A DNA stretch of 64,000 nt from Mesotaenium endlicherianum (taxonomy: Eukaryota > Streptophyta > Zygnematophyceae > Zygnematales > Mesotaeniaceae): contig WELA01007625.1 of assembly GCA_009602735.1 (NCBI GenBank), positions 21,340 to 85,339 on the forward strand. Reading direction: 5' to 3'. A model generated the notes under the pieces. That model did no database searches and had not been told where the DNA came from. It worked only from the letters and a program-made list of their open reading frames with translations. Below, in pieces: positions 10,817-21,819 of this stretch. Position 1 is the stretch's first letter. Every line of letters starts with the position of its first letter. The position numbers and the translations under genes were made by a program.

Positions 10817-11032
10817 CTGCTTAATTGACAAGTTCGAAAGGATGAATAACTCACCCCAAAATAGGAATTTGAGGTGCGAAAGAAAGCTGGCAATTTGGAA
10901 CAAGGTTGCAAAGCCGAACTAGATGCTATCAACAAGAGAAGTAGTGAAATCCACCCTTGTCTTCATGCCAGACACAATTGCTTTGACAAACAGCTTAGCT
11001 ACGGCATTAGGCAACTGGAAGCAAGTCAAAAG
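10817..11032. other. Pre-insertion flank of copy A2 (left half)
   Basis: No gene recognised. This segment and 20,470 onward were one continuous sequence before A2 inserted, shown by the AAAAG duplication at 11,028-11,032 and 20,470-20,474. It probably belongs to the decayed element described at 20,470-21,819. Confidence 0.6.
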
Positions 11033-11952
11033 TGTAACGTTTTTGCTTTTTGAGAAGATCATTCCTCGGTATTCAAGGAATATTAAAATGAAGTGGAAAG
11101 AAAATCTATATAATTGTGCAAATTGACAAATCCTCAAGAAAGCAAAAATGAAAACTAAAGTAGAATGTGTGCTTGTGAGAGTTGCACTCACAATGACTCT
11201 GCAGGTATTTATACCTGCACGACGTGAGGCACTGGAGTGCTTCAAGTCACCACCTAGGGCACTGGTTCATGTCAACGAAAACAAGCGAAGGGGTACGACC
11301 CATTTTGGCCGAATGCTCGGAACGCGCCGTTTGGTCGTTTGGAGACTTTTTGACGGTTTCCGAAAAACGTTTCGCGCCAAACGGGCGTTTTCGCGTTCTT
11401 GCGACTTTTCGAAAAGTCGCGATTGTTTGCGGAGTCGCGTACACATGCTTTCGTCATGAACCGGTAGTTATGGAAACTACTTTGGCCAATCAGTTGAGTG
11501 TGAACGTTTCAAACGACAAGTCGCGGGTTTGAATCCGCACGGATGCAAAGTCGCTTTGCATATTATGTGTCGTTTGACTTCTACGACTATTTGTTCGTAT
11601 TAACGACTGGTCGTAAATCCGAAATCCGTGACTGTGCCTTATCCAAAATAATGACAATCAAATTAGCTTAATCAAACAATGAATAATTAAGTTATCATCT
11701 CAGTATTCATCAAAGTAACTTTATGAATAATTATGTCACACTTTTGCGAAGTAGTCGAATTACGGTACGACGCTTTTTGCAATAGTATCTCGGTCGTTTC
11801 GCCAATCAACCGGAAATTAATCGGCACACGAGTGTGGCGAATAATTCAATGTGATGCAATCATTTATCAAGTAATGTATGATAAATAGTATAGAGTATTT
11901 TAGGTAATCGGGAAAACGTCCCAAATACGCCTAAAAAGCTCAGATCGTTACA
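11033..11952 (-). mobile_element. 3' LTR of A2 (920 bp)
   Basis: It starts TGTAACGTTTTTGC and ends GATCGTTACA in plus reading. Immediately beyond, the minus strand reads CTTTTAAGGGGGGAGGAG (11,953-11,970), the polypurine tract. It contains a hairpin GCGACTTTTCGAAAAGTCGC near 11,400 and a tRNA-like A/B-box block at 11,483-11,536. Confidence 0.9.
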
Positions 11953-12239
11953 CTCCTCCCCCCTTAAAAGAACTTAACATACTCGTTAAGTGTACGTCTT
12001 TCAAGTTTGAATGTGTCAATACTAGCCTTGACTAGTGGAAAACACTGGTGAGCAATTGGACTATGCATCATCACAGTGACGGAAAAGAGCGATTAGTTGG
12101 TCGCGTCTCTTTTGCGTTTGTTCCTTGGCTTACGAATTGTACCGGATAGCACACTTGCCGTGGTACAGAGCTGTTGAGCAGTAGCCCATCGTTACCAATA
12201 TTGTTGAACCAGGTCCTTACAATTAAGTAGGATTTTTTC

Positions 12240-12530
12240 CTATGGTTCGTACGAATTCCAGTTGGAATCGTAATGAAGCCAAATTATCAAAAGCTCCACG
12301 CGTGGAGGCTTATGAAGAGTGTAGCGGTATCCTAAGACCTCCTCTACATCCCAGGCCTTATCATCATCGGCGAGTTCCAATTTCGGTGCTTGCGGCTGAT
12401 AGCAGCCATTGGACCTAAACAACTCAAGTAAACTGACATGGAACACAGGATGTGTTCGCCCCATGGATGTAGGCAAATCCAGTCGGTATGCAACAGGTCC
12501 AACCTTTGCAATAACGATAAAAGGGCCCAC
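12240..12530 (-). pseudogene. A2 integrase C-terminus with chromodomain
   Basis: An ORF of 96 aa covers the GPF/Y-like module (GPFIVIAKVGPVAYRLDLP) and the first part of a chromodomain (DVEEVLGYRYT...VELLIIWLHYDSNWNSYEP). It is cut by a stop right after SYEP, where A3 continues. Chromodomains of this kind direct chromovirus integration to modified histone tails. A frameshift and roughly 170 bp separate it from the main integrase ORF. Confidence 0.85.
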
Positions 12531-12701
12531 CCAGCGAGGCAGAAGCTTGCGCTTTCCTAGGTGCTAGAGTTGGAGGTTTTTAGTTTGCAAAAGTACTTTA
12601 TTGCCAACTTGAAAACTTAACTCAGTCTTGTGCGTGTCAGCAAACGTTTTCTGCCGATCTCGAGCAGCGGCTAAAGCCAACTTTGCGTTTTTGTGCACCT
12701 C

Positions 12702-13826
12702 TTAAAGAGAATGGACAAATAGGCGTGAACTTGGTACTCTCATGGTTGACATCCCCGTCTGACCTTGAACGTTGTGTGTCAAGGGAGTGTGCGGATGTCG
12801 CCCATAGTTAAGGAAAAATGGAGTTTCCTTAACACTTTCCTGATAAGCATTATTAACTGCGAACGCTGCAACTGAATGGAGGGTGTCCCAGTTGTCTTGG
12901 CAAGGATTCACATAATGTTTAAGGAATTGTTGCAGAACGCGGTTCAAGCGCTCTGTCTGACCATCTGTCTGAGGATGGAAGCTAGTTGACATCTTAAGGT
13001 TCGTGGTGAAATGCGAGCAAACTTCCTGCCAGAAGTGGCTCATAAATCTACTGTCACGATCACTTATGATTTCTTTCGGCATGCCATGCAACTTGAACAC
13101 ATGATCCACGAAGAGACGCGCGGTCTCGACTGCATCAAGTGATGGTTGAGTGGCCACAAAGTGCACCATCTTAGTGAAACGATCCACGATCGTAAACACC
13201 CCATTGTGTCCTCTATCGGTGGTAGGCAATTCCACGACAAAGTCGAGGCATATGCTTTCCCAAGGAGCACATGCAAGTTCCAATGGTTGCAACTTCCCAG
13301 CTGGCAACGTATTGCTCGGCTTATTCCTCTGACATGTTGCGCAGTTCACAATGTATTCGGCAACATCAACTTTGAGGGACGGCCAAATGTACCCTCGGCG
13401 CAAAGCGTGTGTCGTTTTGGTAATTCCATGGTGACCAGAGTAAGGAGAGTCATGCGCATCTCGTAGTAGCACATGTCTTACTCGGCCTTCTGGGACAGCA
13501 ATGTGCCCATTGTGCCACCAAAAACCGTCCTCAAACGCATAGTCTGAGTGTTCTTTCCTTTTATCCATACTGTCCATTGTTACGGCTACGCCGTTCAAGC
13601 CAGTACCCTGGAGATCTAGGAAAAACGGATCTTTGAGATAGCCCTCGTGAAATAGTTGATGCGAGTCAAGTAACCCCGAGGTATGCGTGCAATCCAAATC
13701 GGGTTGGCTCGCGTCACCAGGCCGGGCAACGCCAGTCGTCTGGGGGGGTACAGAAGAATCAAGGGTGACCGCCCTCAAAGTCGGACCATCTCGTTCTTGC
13801 AAACTAGCAACAGTCCCCAACATCAA
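12702..13826 (-). CDS. Integrase (core intact) of chromovirus A2
   Basis: An open frame of 374 aa. The N-terminal zinc-binding HHCC module is visible (SPYSGHHGITKTTHALRRGY, then NCATCQRNK). The catalytic triad is complete: Asp in CLDFVVELP, Asp in IISDRDSRF and Glu in HPQTDGQTERLNRV. It catalyses strand transfer of retroelement cDNA. The ORF start is arbitrary because the protein is normally cleaved from a polyprotein. Both neighbouring domains are broken, so this is a relic with a preserved core. Confidence 0.88.
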   Translation of the reverse strand: MMLGTVASLQERDGPTLRAVTLDSSVPPQTTGVARPGDASQPDLDCTHTSGLLDSHQLFHEGYLKDPFFLDLQGTGLNGVAVTMDSMDKRKEHSDYAFEDGFWWHNGHIAVPEGRVRHVLLRDAHDSPYSGHHGITKTTHALRRGYIWPSLKVDVAEYIVNCATCQRNKPSNTLPAGKLQPLELACAPWESICLDFVVELPTTDRGHNGVFTIVDRFTKMVHFVATQPSLDAVETARLFVDHVFKLHGMPKEIISDRDSRFMSHFWQEVCSHFTTNLKMSTSFHPQTDGQTERLNRVLQQFLKHYVNPCQDNWDTLHSVAAFAVNNAYQESVKETPFFLNYGRHPHTPLTHNVQGQTGMSTMRVPSSRLFVHSL

Positions 13827-13914
13827 GTGGTGATGGGGAATTCGACTTAGAGGGTCCGCAACATTATTGCGACCAGGGCGATACGCCCCGTGAAAGTGGA
13901 ATCATTGCAAGAAC

Positions 13915-14262
13915 TCAGACCATCTCGTCTGGCGCCTCGATAGCGTTGGCTGAACTTGAAAGAAGGTATTTGGGCAGTGGTCCATAACCACTGTCAAACC
14001 CTTGCAGCCTTCCAAATAACATCGCCGAATTTTCAAAGCATATATCACTGCCCAGCTCCTGCTCTGTCGTTGAGTAGTTTTGTTCGGCAGGTGTCAGCTT
14101 TCGACTCTTGAAACAAATAGGTCGGCCTGCCTGCAGCAGGGCAGCCCCTATTCCAACACTAGACGCATCGGCGACTACCTCGTAAGGCAAGTCGAGATCG
14201 GCTAATGAAAGAAGTGGCGCATTAGTGAGTGCATACTTAATGCGCTCGAACGCATGTTGCAT
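13915..14262 (-). pseudogene. RNase H fragment of A2
   Basis: A 115-aa ORF with DLPYEVVADASSVGIGAALL and KLTPAEQNYSTTEQELG matches RNase H of A3. After TEQEL the frame diverges (DICFENSAMLFGRLQ), showing a frameshift relative to A3. It lies directly upstream of integrase on the minus strand, as expected for the PR-RT-RH-IN order. Confidence 0.82.
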
Positions 14263-14689
14263 ATTCTCATCCCAAATGAACGACTTATCTTTCCTCGTCA
14301 GACAAGTGGCGAGGCCATCACTGAATAACCTTGCATAAACTTACGAAAGTAGTTAGCAAACCCAAGGAATGAACATACAGTATGTACATCTTATGGGACA
14401 GGCCAGTCAACGACGCACGCAATCTTGGTTTGGTCAGGGCGCACCCCTTTCGAACCCACTATATGTCCGAGGTACAAAAGTTCATCCTTTCGGAAGGAAC
14501 ATTTCTTGAGCTTAGCGTACAGCTGTTGCTCACGAAGAATTTGCAACACCAACTCGAGGTGCTTGTAATGCTCGTCCCTGTTCTTTGAATAGACAAGGAT
14601 ATCGTCGAGGTAAACCTGGCCGAATTACCCCAGGTAAGGTCTAAACAAATCGTTCATCGTACTTTGGGATGTCGCAGGTGCATTGGTAA
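14263..14689 (-). pseudogene. RT C-terminal part of A2, disrupted
   Basis: DNA is collinear with 32,290-32,720 of A3 (the palm/thumb part after the YLDD site), but no long frame is open. The region ends at GGTAA (14,685-14,689), the left target duplication of a solo LTR that splits RT. Confidence 0.8.
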
Positions 14690-15189
14690 TGTAGTGAAAT
14701 AAATAGATAAAGTTCTTAGTGAAATATAGTACTTTATCTATTCAAGGCAAGGATCTTTGAACACAAGTGGTAGCTTCTTAAAAGAGAGATGGCTTCTTGA
14801 AAGTTAATATATTTCTGGAATTTGGCAAGTACAAGAATGATTCTGGAATGTCTTTCTATGTTCTAGCTCTTGTTTACATACTTGCTACATAAGTAATTTC
14901 TAGGAAGGTGCATGTTGATATGTTGGCACCCAACACATCCCAAAACTTGCCACCTCTTTCTAGAATAATGTACACATGTCCTTTTGACCTAAAAATGGCA
15001 CATTTGACTTTTGCCACATGGAGTTCTTCTAGGTCCTTCCTCTAACTTCGAAAATGCCTTAGAAGGTTCAAAGGACACGAACCAAGTCACTAGAGTATCT
15101 ATTCACACTTGACTCCACACAATACTACTCCAGATATATTCAAGACATTAAAATATATGCAAATTAATATTATAACTCAAATCACTACA
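14690..15189 (-). mobile_element. Family-C solo LTR (500 bp)
   Basis: It begins TGTAGTGAAATAAATAG and ends CAAATCACTACA, with matching inverted ends TGTAGTG/CACTACA. A perfect 5-bp duplication GGTAA is at 14,685-14,689 and 15,190-15,194. It is the reverse complement of the family-C LTR at 757-1250. Inserted into the RT of A2. Confidence 0.93.
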
Positions 15190-15216
15190 GGTAAGTCCAA
15201 AACTTAGGACTTTGTA

Positions 15217-15486
15217 TTAAAAGTGCCCAATAAGCGTACGAAACGCTATTTTGGTGACATCCTCTGGTGTGATTCGAATCTGATGATAGCGTTGGGCTAA
15301 ATCAAGCGAGGAGAACACGCATGCCCCCTGCAGTAAATCAAACAAATCATCAATGCGAGGCAACGAATAGCGGTTCTTGACCGTTATGTTGTTCAGTGCA
15401 CGATAATCAATGCACATGCTAAGCGTCCCATCTTTCTTTTGGAACAAGTAGGATGGGGGCCCCGAATGGAGAAGAGCTCGGCTCAA
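15217..15486 (-). pseudogene. RT N-terminal palm fragment of A2
   Basis: An ORF of 89 aa carries [19 protein letters not shown] and FSSLDLAQRYHQI, the fingers and first palm motif of Ty3/gypsy RT (catalytic Asp in SSLDL). The usual G of AQGYHQI is R here. It overlaps, in another frame, the protease-to-RT ORF at 15,419-16,336, so a frameshift lies near 15,450. Confidence 0.85.
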
Positions 15487-16336
15487 TCCATCCTTTCTTT
15501 AGCAAGTCGCTAATTTGGTCCTTCATTTCATTCATCTCCAACGGGCTTAGGCAATAAATTGGTCGCCAAGTCGGTTGAGAATCGGGAATGAGAGGGATTG
15601 TTTGTCCAATACCCCTATCACGCAGAAGCCCGGCTGGTATTTCACTTGGAAACACTGACTTGTACTTTCGCAAAAGAGCAGAAAGTTTAGCTGTGAGTGT
15701 TTCCTCATAACCAAGAACGTCTAAGATCGGCTTCTCCGTAAAGAGCGTAGTGAAAGTTGCTGGGGAATCGGGTCTCAGTAATCCATAGAAAACATTTTGA
15801 CCGTGCTTTGCCAAACGTCGAGCTTGCTTTATGGACAATAGAAGAGTCTTTGAAGGACTTTCCAAGGCCATATCGGGCTTAAGGGACTGAAGAGTAATCT
15901 TCCTGATCCCCTTGCGTACAATGCATGTCATTTGACTGAAGTCAAGCAATGCACTTGTTTGCGTAAGCCAACTATTACCCAAAGCAGCATCAATTCCAGC
16001 GGGAAGTTCAGTAACGTAGAATTGTTCGTGGCCGACGTATGATTGCACTTTTAGCTGTAACTTAATCGTTCCAAAAATACAAGCTAAGGAGCCATCGCCG
16101 AGGCGAAGGGTCACGTCCTTGAGTATTGGAAGCAACTTCATCCCTTGTGCAAAACGTGCACTAATGAAGCTCACTAATGCGCCTGAATAAATGACTGTAA
16201 AGCATGATTTGCCTAAAACTTTTGTTTCAAATGTCATACTTAACCCCAAAGAAGCATTATGCATCACTAGCAATGTCCTCGCCTTGAGAGGAATGTGGGA
16301 AATATAGAGTACCTTTACTAAAATCCCATTTTGCAT
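15419..16336 (-). pseudogene. Protease and RT lead-in of A2
   Basis: An open frame of 305 aa. Residues about 24-130 form the aspartic protease (MHNASLGLSMTFETKVLG, then FTVIYSGALVSFISARFAQ). The catalytic motif is Tyr-Ser-Gly-Ala, not Asp-Ser-Gly-Ala, so it would be inactive. The rest is the protease-RT connector (GIGQTIPLIPDSQPTWRPIY) running into WIEPSSSPFGAPILLV at the start of RT. The 5' end borders the E-family solo LTR. Confidence 0.87.
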
Positions 16337-16365
16337 TGCTGATTGCGCTTGAAGCCGAGTAATCG

Positions 16366-17108
16366 TGAAAGGGGCAAAGTGCCCTAGTGGAAGCGTAGTG
16401 ACTCACGAGGAAAGGAACTAGTTGCAATCATACTAAAGAGTGCAGCGACATATTGCTAAGAAAGCTTAGGAAAATTACTTGACATTTTGAGTGGCAAGAA
16501 ACTGCTCACAAATCGTGTAGGATGAAAGGCCTTGTCATTACAAACCCGTAGAAATTTACAGAAGTGAAAACTGATAAGAAATAAAGAAGTTATGCCTATT
16601 TGTAATTTTCTGCCTAAGTGCTCCTCTCTAGGAGGAAGCTACGGATTTTCTTAGTGTTCGTCAAATTGTCCCTTCCAGAATATTCGTGAGTAAGCCAGAT
16701 CAGTCTAATCTGACGTGTCGGGCCGAATTGACGTCCACATACATGCATCGACATTACTATAATATTCTATCTTAGATGCGCTAGGCTAAACCGAAACTTC
16801 TAGGTAAATCGACCTAGTCGGCACTCCGCATCAGCCGAACTTACGTGAAGGTTCGAGTTCATTCTAACGGGCCAGATTGCTCGACGCTGTCGGTCAATCC
16901 GACGGTCGCGCTCACCGCGAATTAAGGACAGTCGTCAACCGACCTCAAAACTAATTAAACTTCGGAAATCCATAACTCTCTCAATTCTTGACCAAATTCA
17001 ATGAACTTTATATCAAAATGACCACAAAAATGCAATCTATACTACTATACAATCAAAACATCCTTTCATGAAACTCAAAAATGCACTTTATAAACCTATG
17101 ACCTTACA
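16366..17108. mobile_element. Family-E solo LTR (743 bp)
   Basis: It starts TGAAAGGGGCAAAGTGCC and ends ATGACCTTACA, flanked by a perfect 5-bp duplication AATCG (16,361-16,365 and 17,109-17,113). It interrupts A2 where A1 and A3 read continuously. The only copy in this window, so orientation and internal features cannot be set. No ORF. Confidence 0.88.
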
Positions 17109-17290
17109 AATCGAGTCAGAGTACAAGCGTTTTCACGTGAATGCAGCAATATAAATTGGTGCAAGACACTTGTGCAATTTCCTTAATCAAGACAAGTGTT
17201 CGTAACACTGTACAATGTTAGGATCATGCGGCTGGAAGTGCAAGAACATGCAAGCATGGATACAGTCGAGTTCCGTAAACTCGTCAAAGC

Positions 17291-17998
17291 TTAACACGTG
17301 CATACTAAAAATTCCGGACGGAATATATCAATATCGGGTATGCCAGAGAGAACAAGAATCTTGGGTGTATGGGAACATACACCTAGAAGTTCTTGCTCAC
17401 TAAGTAGAGTTGTCAATAGCTCAGAAGGAGGCGCAATGACTGGCTCCTGAGCTACGTCGTCGGGACTATACCGCGAATCCTTTTTTGAAGGACACGTTTT
17501 GAAGGTATGTCCCTTTTTGCCACATGAAAAACACATACCTGGCGCCACAATGTGGGGACGAGTTTCGGTGTTATCAATCTTGCGAGTCTTTAGGACAGGT
17601 CTTGGTGAATTGGCAATGTTTCCGCTTTTGGATGGGTTATGCCGTTTCGGACCTCCCTTACAAGATGTATGAAAACCGGAATGAGGAGGACGAATAGTGC
17701 GAACAGGCTGACGACAAGGCTGTACGGCTGGCTCCTTTTGTTGTCTCGTTTCGCGAGCTACAGTGGACTGTGGGCGACCGTGAAATTCTTCAGGCGGGGA
17801 GGGTTTGTGGGTTGGCGTCGATGCCAAGGCCTGCCCAGGGGTGGCAAGTGGGAGGGGCTGAAGAGTAACGTCGCCAGCGGTCCCAGATGTGCTAGCAACC
17901 CCCTGGACAGCCTGCAAGTATGAACGAATCGCGGTGATAATAACCATCTTGGAAACAAAGCGACTGTGCGCACTGAACGTGGCGAAAAAAGGGTTCAA
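17291..17998 (-). pseudogene. Gag C-terminal half with zinc knuckle, A2
   Basis: An ORF of 235 aa with a Pro/Thr-rich stretch followed by CFSCGKKGHTFKTC, a classic CCHC knuckle (C-x2-C-x4-H-x4-C) that binds genomic RNA during packaging. A2 is the only family-A copy here that keeps it. The upstream gag start, leader and primer site are lost at a deletion at about 18,114. Confidence 0.88.
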
Positions 17999-18113
17999 CG
18001 GGCAAAATTCCGACAGCGCCTAGTTAGCCTGAGGGACCGTTGAGGTTGTCGTCGTGGCCAGCGACAAGAGCGGCAGCAGGGCAGTTGCACCAACAATCGC
18101 TGCGTCGGCGCCG

Positions 18114-18812
18114 GCGTACCTGCACGACGTGAGGCACTAGAGTGCTTCGAGTCACCACCTAGGGCACTGGTTCATGTCAATGAAAACAGGCGAAGGGGTA
18201 CGACCCATTTCGGCCGAATGCTCGAAACTCGCCGTTTGGTCGTTTGGAGATTTTTCGACGGTTTCCGAAAACCCGTTTCGCGCCAAACGGGCGTTTTCGC
18301 GTTCTCGCGACTTTTTGAAAAGTCGCGACTGTTTGCGGAGTCGCGTACAGATGCTTTTTGTCATGAACCGATACTTATGAAAACTACTTTGGCCAATCGG
18401 TTAGGTGTGAACGTTTCAAACGACAAGTCGCGGGTTCGAATCCGCTCGGATGCAAAGTGGCTTTGCATATTATGTGTCGTTTGACTTCTACGACTATTTG
18501 TTCGTATTAACGACTGGTTGTAAATCCAAAATCCGTGACTGAGCCTTATCAAAAATAATGATAATCAAAATAACTTAATCAAACAATGATTAATCAAGTT
18601 ATCATCTCAGAATTTATCAAAGTAACTTTATGAATAATTATGTCACACTTTTGCGAAGTAGTCTAATTGTTACGACGCTTTTTGCAATAGTATCTCGGTC
18701 GTTTTGCCAATCGACCGAGAATTAATCGGCACATGCGTGTGGCGAATATTTCAATGTGATGCAATCATTTATCAAGTAATGTATGATAAATAGTATAGCG
18801 TATTTTAGGTGA
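18114..18812 (-). mobile_element. 5' LTR of A2, main part (inner end deleted)
   Basis: Begins abruptly at ACCTGCACGACGTGAGGC, about 180 bp into the normal LTR, and runs to TATTTTAGGTGA, where family D has inserted. It contains the hairpin CGCGACTTTTTGAAAAGTCGCG near 18,305 and an A/B-box block at 18,390-18,443. It continues at 20,421-20,469. Confidence 0.88.
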
Positions 18813-20420
18813 TGTCCCGACTGCTATTCACTTAACGGTGCCGCACGCGCAGCGAAAGACACGGCCGCCCAGGTACGGAATGTGAGCGTTGACTCACCGA
18901 CCAAAGGATTGAGTTATCTCAGTCAGCGGTTATGTCAAAGTCGTTATCACTGTCACAGTGGTCACGACACGTCAAACCCCACACCCAAGAATGGATGGGG
19001 ATTTGGACGGAGTAGTCAGCCAAAAGGCTAGGGGCCTGGAACCAGCAATGAGCCAGCCCAACAAGTGCCAAGTAAGGTACTGATCAATCGGCTATCTAAG
19101 CCAAGTACAACAGGGATGTTGCAGAGGCGTTGTGTGCCACCTCGGCCAAGATCCTCGAGTGACTAACCACGGCTTGAGCGTTCATCTCAAACGCTGCCAA
19201 CCGACAGCCACAAAGGCGTGATTGCCAGCTGAAAAGCTAAGCAGTCACGCGCGACAGTCACAAGGCGTGCATGCATGCTGAGTGACAACTTCTAAAGCTG
19301 TTTGAGGGCTGCTAGGTAATCACGGCATGCAAGCTAGGCGCTGTGACTGGGCACTGGCATTCTCAAGGGAGGATAATGTTTGGTGCCTGCGAAAGGCACG
19401 AGTCCTGCCTGAAGCTGCCTCATTCTTGCTCGCATCGCTATCAAGGAAGCTAGAGGAGCACAGGTACAGAAGGAAAGGAGAAGAAGGAGCGCAAAGAAGA
19501 AGGAGTTCCCAAGGCCACAGAAGATCCGAGACGCCACGCTTCTGCCGACGCTGGAGGATTTCTTCTCAGTGTATCATAGAAAGGTTAGACCTGAGGAATT
19601 TCCAAGAGGGGATCTCGCTGGTAGAAAGTAGAGAGCTGCAGAATAGAATCTGTCAGGAGATTAGCACAGATTCGGGTCAAACACCACAAGCGTGTGAAAG
19701 TCACTTAAAATGGTGAGTGCTGTGTTAGTTTCCAAGTTCTCAGAAGTCTCAATTGTCGAATTGCTGATAGCAAGAGTAGTATTAACAAGTAAAGCTCTCA
19801 GTGAAGGACTGAGTGAGCCCAGCCAAGCAGTGAAGAGCTGTTAAGGCGCGGTGTTGAGCAAAGAGCTCAGACCAGGCCAGCATAGATGTGCAGTTCAGAG
19901 TTTTGTAAGCTGTGACTTGTGGAAGTTAAGCGAAAGCCTTGAAGGGCGATTTTCTCTAAACCTGGCATTGCCTGTTAAGCTGCTTAGACGTGATTTTTGC
20001 AAACTACAAACTTGTTCATTTTGTAAACCCTCAACTTGGGCGAAAGCCTGTGTGGAAGTAAGACGCTTCTGTCCTTGTAAGGGGAACTGAGGATAAGCTA
20101 ACTTTTCAAAAATTTCTACTAAGTGTTGGTAGTATGGAATGAGGAGCTGGTTGAGCATGGGAAGCACTGAGTGTGGGATGCTTCACCGCATGATGCAAGT
20201 GCAGGAAGACCAGGAATGGGTCAACCTCCAGCTAGTCTGCCACCTACACACGTGCAAAGGTCGATCAACCCGGTCGATTCCCCACGTGCAGCAACGCACC
20301 GACCAAACACCCAAGGAATCCCCGCACGCGAGAAGGACCGCCGACAAGTCGACCAGGTTGAAGGCACACGTGCTGAGAAGCCACGCACGTGCCAGGGGTC
20401 CGACGCTGTTAGGCACGACA
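18813..20420. mobile_element. Family-D LTR-like insertion (1.6 kb)
   Basis: This interrupts the A2 LTR: 18,812 and 20,421 are adjacent in other family-A LTRs. It begins TGTCCCGACTGC and ends GGCACGACA, giving TG/CA ends. Flanks read GTGA and GTAA, an imperfect 4-bp duplication. The short ORFs do not match known proteins. A related fragment is at 1-756. It could be a long solo LTR or a small non-coding retroelement. The boundaries are solid but the class is an inference. Confidence 0.65.
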
Positions 20421-20469
20421 GTAAGCGGGAAAACGTCCCAAATATGACTAAAAAGCACAGATCGTTACA
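20421..20469 (-). mobile_element. Outer end of the A2 5' LTR
   Basis: GGGAAAACGTCCCAAATATGACTAAAAAGCACAGATCGTTACA is the terminal 50 bp of the family-A LTR, displaced by the family-D insertion. It is followed by the AAAAG target duplication. Confidence 0.88.
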
Positions 20470-21819
20470 AAAAGAGCGCAATCGCAAAAAATAATCTTGA
20501 AGTTTTGAAATAAAGATATGGTGGAATTTATTGTTCAATCAAATAAAGAGAGCTAGAGATATTGTGAGGAGTCTACGAGTTGAGTCCTTTGTGGCTAGAA
20601 AAATGGCTGTCAAATTTAGTCATGTTGAAGCACTGCTTGGGTATCAAAGGCAAATGGAAGCTGGAGACGACCAACTGAGCTCTAACCATTGCTTTAACGA
20701 TTATTTATGCTGCTTGAAGCACATGTTTCCAAGATTTCCAATATCAAAGTACATCACTATGTCAATTTTGCTCGTCGCAAGAATGACACTGTTATGGAGG
20801 TCAAGTCCAAATTGGAACATCTTGCTCAAAAGGCAAGAATCTATGAATCTTCATTAATGGGTGCCAACTTTATGTTGTGCTTGGGCAAGGAGACAGATAA
20901 GAAAGTCATGTCACACTCGCCAGTCTAATGTGAATCTACTGGTCAATCGACAAAGCCAAAAATTTTGGTATAAAGAGGTCTCGAGAATGCTACTGGTGCC
21001 AGAGAGGTGCTAGAGAGGAGGAAGGAATGCTCACTTCTAAGGCCTTAGGCTCAACAGTTCCTTTCAAAAACAAAAATGGGTCTTTCAATAAGTTTGCCAG
21101 AGGCAAATGTTGTATAAGGTTTAGAAAATTGCTGGAACTATGCAAAGCATGTACATGAACAAAGAGATTGTATTTATCCCAACACCAAGTAATGGGTTGC
21201 AAGCAGAGCACAGGTATGTGCTCGTTATAGCAAGCACGGCCATTCTGGAGATAGAAGTTGGTCAATGAACTTGCATTTGAAGCCACCATGGACCAACAAT
21301 GCCACACTAAAGGCCAATAAGGAACTACCCAAGGAATAGGTAACTCTAGCTGCCAAAAAGGCAACCAGACTTTCGACATCTTGAGTGGAAATTGCGGAGG
21401 TCAAAGCTCAAATGGCTAAGATGAGCGTAGAAAGGGCCTATTATGACACTGATGTAACAAAAAAGTTTTTTTTGCAAGGACGCAAGATGTTGTCGACAAA
21501 CAAAATGCGGCAACAAAAATCAAACGAGCATAGCATGAATGTTTGGTGCCTATTATAAAGTTTCTTCAAATTTTTCGAATCACGCTAAACAAAAACGAGC
21601 CCTATCTACGACAAACTAAGCCTGGTACATTTGTCGCAGGAAAAGTTGCAAGCAATGGTGGAAAATCGGATATCTATGTGCTCACTGTAGCCAATGTCGT
21701 GCGGAAGGAGATTGAGTGCGTATCATCGACACAAGCAATGCATAATAAGCAAGCACGCTTTGCTGCAATGAAGTCTATAATACATGTGGCTTTATAGCCA
21801 AAAAGGTAGTCAACCGTCA
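20470..21819 (+). other. Decayed element with weak gag-like features
   Basis: Continuous with 10,817-11,032 before A2 inserted. The plus strand holds broken frames, for example 20,531-20,857 (ends in a basic stretch) and 20,707-20,928 with KNDTVMEVKSKLEHLAQKA. Another frame near 20,980 has RECYWCQRGARE. These weakly suggest a Copia-type gag, but no RT or integrase follows and I do not assign it. The frame 21,543-21,797 (84 aa) is unrecognised. The right edge is at about 21,819, where the DNMT-bearing element begins. Confidence 0.35.

Larger units (their letters stand above)
11033..20469 (-). mobile_element. Chromovirus copy A2 (Ty3/gypsy) with perfect AAAAG target duplication
   Basis: Minus-strand order is 5' LTR (18,114-18,812 plus 20,421-20,469), gag with zinc knuckle, protease, RT, RNase H, integrase, chromodomain, 3' LTR (11,033-11,952). 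Both outer edges end TG/CA and are flanked by AAAAG, showing a single insertion event. Later insertions within it are a solo C LTR (14,690-15,189), a solo E LTR (16,366-17,108) and a family-D unit (18,813-20,420). The inner edge of the 5' LTR, the primer site and the gag start are deleted. Integrase is the best preserved part. Confidence 0.9.

Noticed and set aside
11487-11545. A real tRNA gene in the LTR
   Set aside because: A- and B-box sequences are present, but the acceptor stem and a consistent anticodon arm are not, and the T-stem pairs poorly. Kept only as a tRNA-like module.
20531-20928. Calling the decayed segment a Copia element
   Set aside because: Only a weak CxxC-type motif and charged helices are seen; no protease, integrase or RT. 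Left as unassigned.
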